A stretch of 6,711 nt of DNA from positions 1 through 6,711 of the forward strand of contig CAMZFJ010000096.1 of the NCBI GenBank assembly GCA_947306025.1, written 5' to 3'. Shown piece after piece: positions 5,918-6,711 of the stretch. The notes below the pieces were generated by a model. It ran no database searches. It was not told where the DNA came from and worked only from the letters and a program-made list of their open reading frames with translations. The DNA comes from an uncultured Fibrobacter sp. GTDB lineage: Bacteria > Fibrobacterota > Fibrobacteria > Fibrobacterales > Fibrobacteraceae. Positions within the stretch are counted from its first letter, which is position 1; each line of letters opens with the position of its first letter. The translations under genes were made by a program, and so were the position numbers.

Positions 5918-6711
5918 CCAATAAGGGAAAAAGTCGGCTTTGCCAAATTTGTGATTTAGTGAAACTCGATATTCTCCTCCCTTTAGACAGGAAGGTAGTG
6001 ACGATTTAAATGAAAAAGGATTCTTTTCTTCAAATAGCACATATTCTCGTACTAAGCCAAACATGTCGTGTAGGCCAAAACCATTCGGTATCTGCTGACC
6101 AACGGGTTCCGATAAATGCAATTCTTTTACATTATTGGGTCTAACACTATTAAATTTTGCGTATTTCAGGGCTTCTTCAAAAGTTGCTGACGTATCACCC
6201 CAAGGTGCTTTATTTTTTTTATCGCCACCACGTGCAAGCATCATCCATTCATCATAAAAAGGAATTCGGTAACCATTAGAGGAATAGTCAACAGAAACCT
6301 GTATATACTCGTCATTATGTATCGTAAAATCCCAATATTTTATTACATATTTACCTTTTGATATGATTGTCTCTGCATTTTCACTAGTTTTTGAAAAAAT
6401 GTAGCAAGGCCTTAATCTCTCACGGACACTGCGTGCGTTGGCATATTTCAGAGCCTGATATAGAGAAACCATATTTGCCGCTGTATCGTGAATCGCACAA
6501 TTTTGGTTACGAATGCTAGTCTTTTTTCTATTTACCCAATCTTTATGGGCGATTTTTATCGGTAACGATTCATGATATGATGATTTTTCCGGAATACTAT
6601 CCCACATCAATTGTGTAAATTCACAATTTGTTATAGGATATTTATCAACTAAATATGTACCCGTAACAGACACAAGCCTTTCTGGATCTTCGCTCTTGAA
6701 AAGTTCGGAAA
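5816..6711 (-). CDS. FGE/SUMF1-like domain protein, N-terminus outside window, probable frameshift near its 3' end
   Basis: The reading frame is open to the right edge, continuing ...SELFKSEDPERLVSVTG, so the GTG at 6673 is internal and the gene starts beyond 6711. Formylglycine-generating-enzyme-like blocks are visible: DKYPITNCEFTQLM (about 6605-6646), GYRIPFYDEWMMLARGG (6224-6274), APWGD, PVGQQIPNGFGLHDM (6062-6106) with GLVREYV replacing the usual GNVWEW, and KGGEY. The paired catalytic cysteines of true FGEs are not seen, so it is probably not a sulfatase-maturing enzyme but one of the degenerate paralogues common in Fibrobacter; its function is unknown. In this frame the end is atypical (CYEWRFPLN... 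to TAA 5816-5818), whereas the expected FGE ending lies in the +1 frame after an A8 run (see next entry). The gene is clearly more AT-rich than its neighbours. Confidence 0.75.
   Translation of the reverse strand, partial: SELFKSEDPERLVSVTGTYLVDKYPITNCEFTQLMWDSIPEKSSYHESLPIKIAHKDWVNRKKTSIRNQNCAIHDTAANMVSLYQALKYANARSVRERLRPCYIFSKTSENAETIISKGKYVIKYWDFTIHNDEYIQVSVDYSSNGYRIPFYDEWMMLARGGDKKNKAPWGDTSATFEEALKYAKFNSVRPNNVKELHLSEPVGQQIPNGFGLHDMFGLVREYVLFEEKNPFSFKSSLPSCLKGGEYRVSLNHKFGKADFFPYWKKNKLWVLESWFCYEWRFPLNPQHRQQRQVGKC

Noticed and set aside
6671..6673. GTG as the start of the FGE-like gene
   Set aside because: The frame stays open to the window edge and the FGE domain is already under way, so the gene is cut by the edge.

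Overview
The window looks like chromosomal DNA of a Fibrobacter-type bacterium (FCB group, fibrolytic gut anaerobe). The reasons are a secreted multi-module arabinan-degrading enzyme with a C-terminal tail resembling a type IX secretion sorting domain, a lipoprotein with a long Ser/Thr/Lys linker, and a degenerate formylglycine-generating-enzyme (FGE)-like protein of the kind that forms large families in Fibrobacter. Most start codons have no clear Shine-Dalgarno sequence, and there is one TAnnTTTG-like promoter box of Bacteroidetes style. The organism assignment is an inference from these traits, not from a marker gene.

Layout. A GH43 arabinanase-like gene (plus strand; only the first base of its likely ATG is missing) runs to 1973 and is followed by a hairpin. 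A lipoprotein gene with tandem FN3-like domains (2130-3650, plus) follows an AT-rich leader and ends at a strong two-way terminator (3679-3709). A REP-like palindrome (3741-3766) separates it from a convergent minus-strand gene for a small DUF486/DMT-type membrane protein (3769-4140). Next comes about 200 bp of intergenic DNA made of 7-bp repeats and mini-hairpins with 3-base loops (4144-4369). A minus-strand DUF4416 gene (4318-4911) ends inside that repeat. It diverges from a plus-strand secreted glutaminyl-peptide cyclotransferase gene (5014-5778), with a second REP-like palindrome between them. A two-way terminator (5783-5810) separates the cyclotransferase from an AT-rich minus-strand FGE-like gene that runs off the right edge.

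How the genes relate. The genes do not form one operon: strands alternate and terminators separate them. The common theme is the cell envelope and secretion: an exported polysaccharide hydrolase, a surface or periplasmic lipoprotein, an inner-membrane protein, and an exported enzyme that forms N-terminal pyroglutamate.

Most notable observations. (1) The FGE-like gene has its conserved GFRL-type C-terminal end in the +1 frame, just past a run of eight A residues, which suggests a frameshift, phase-variable switch or sequencing indel. (2) A 7-bp repeat fills the DUF486/DUF4416 intergenic region, provides the last codons of DUF4416, and recurs inside the signal-peptide codons of the cyclotransferase, where it gives a 7-residue protein repeat. 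(3) Two palindromes share the frame GTCATTC...GAATC, like REP elements.
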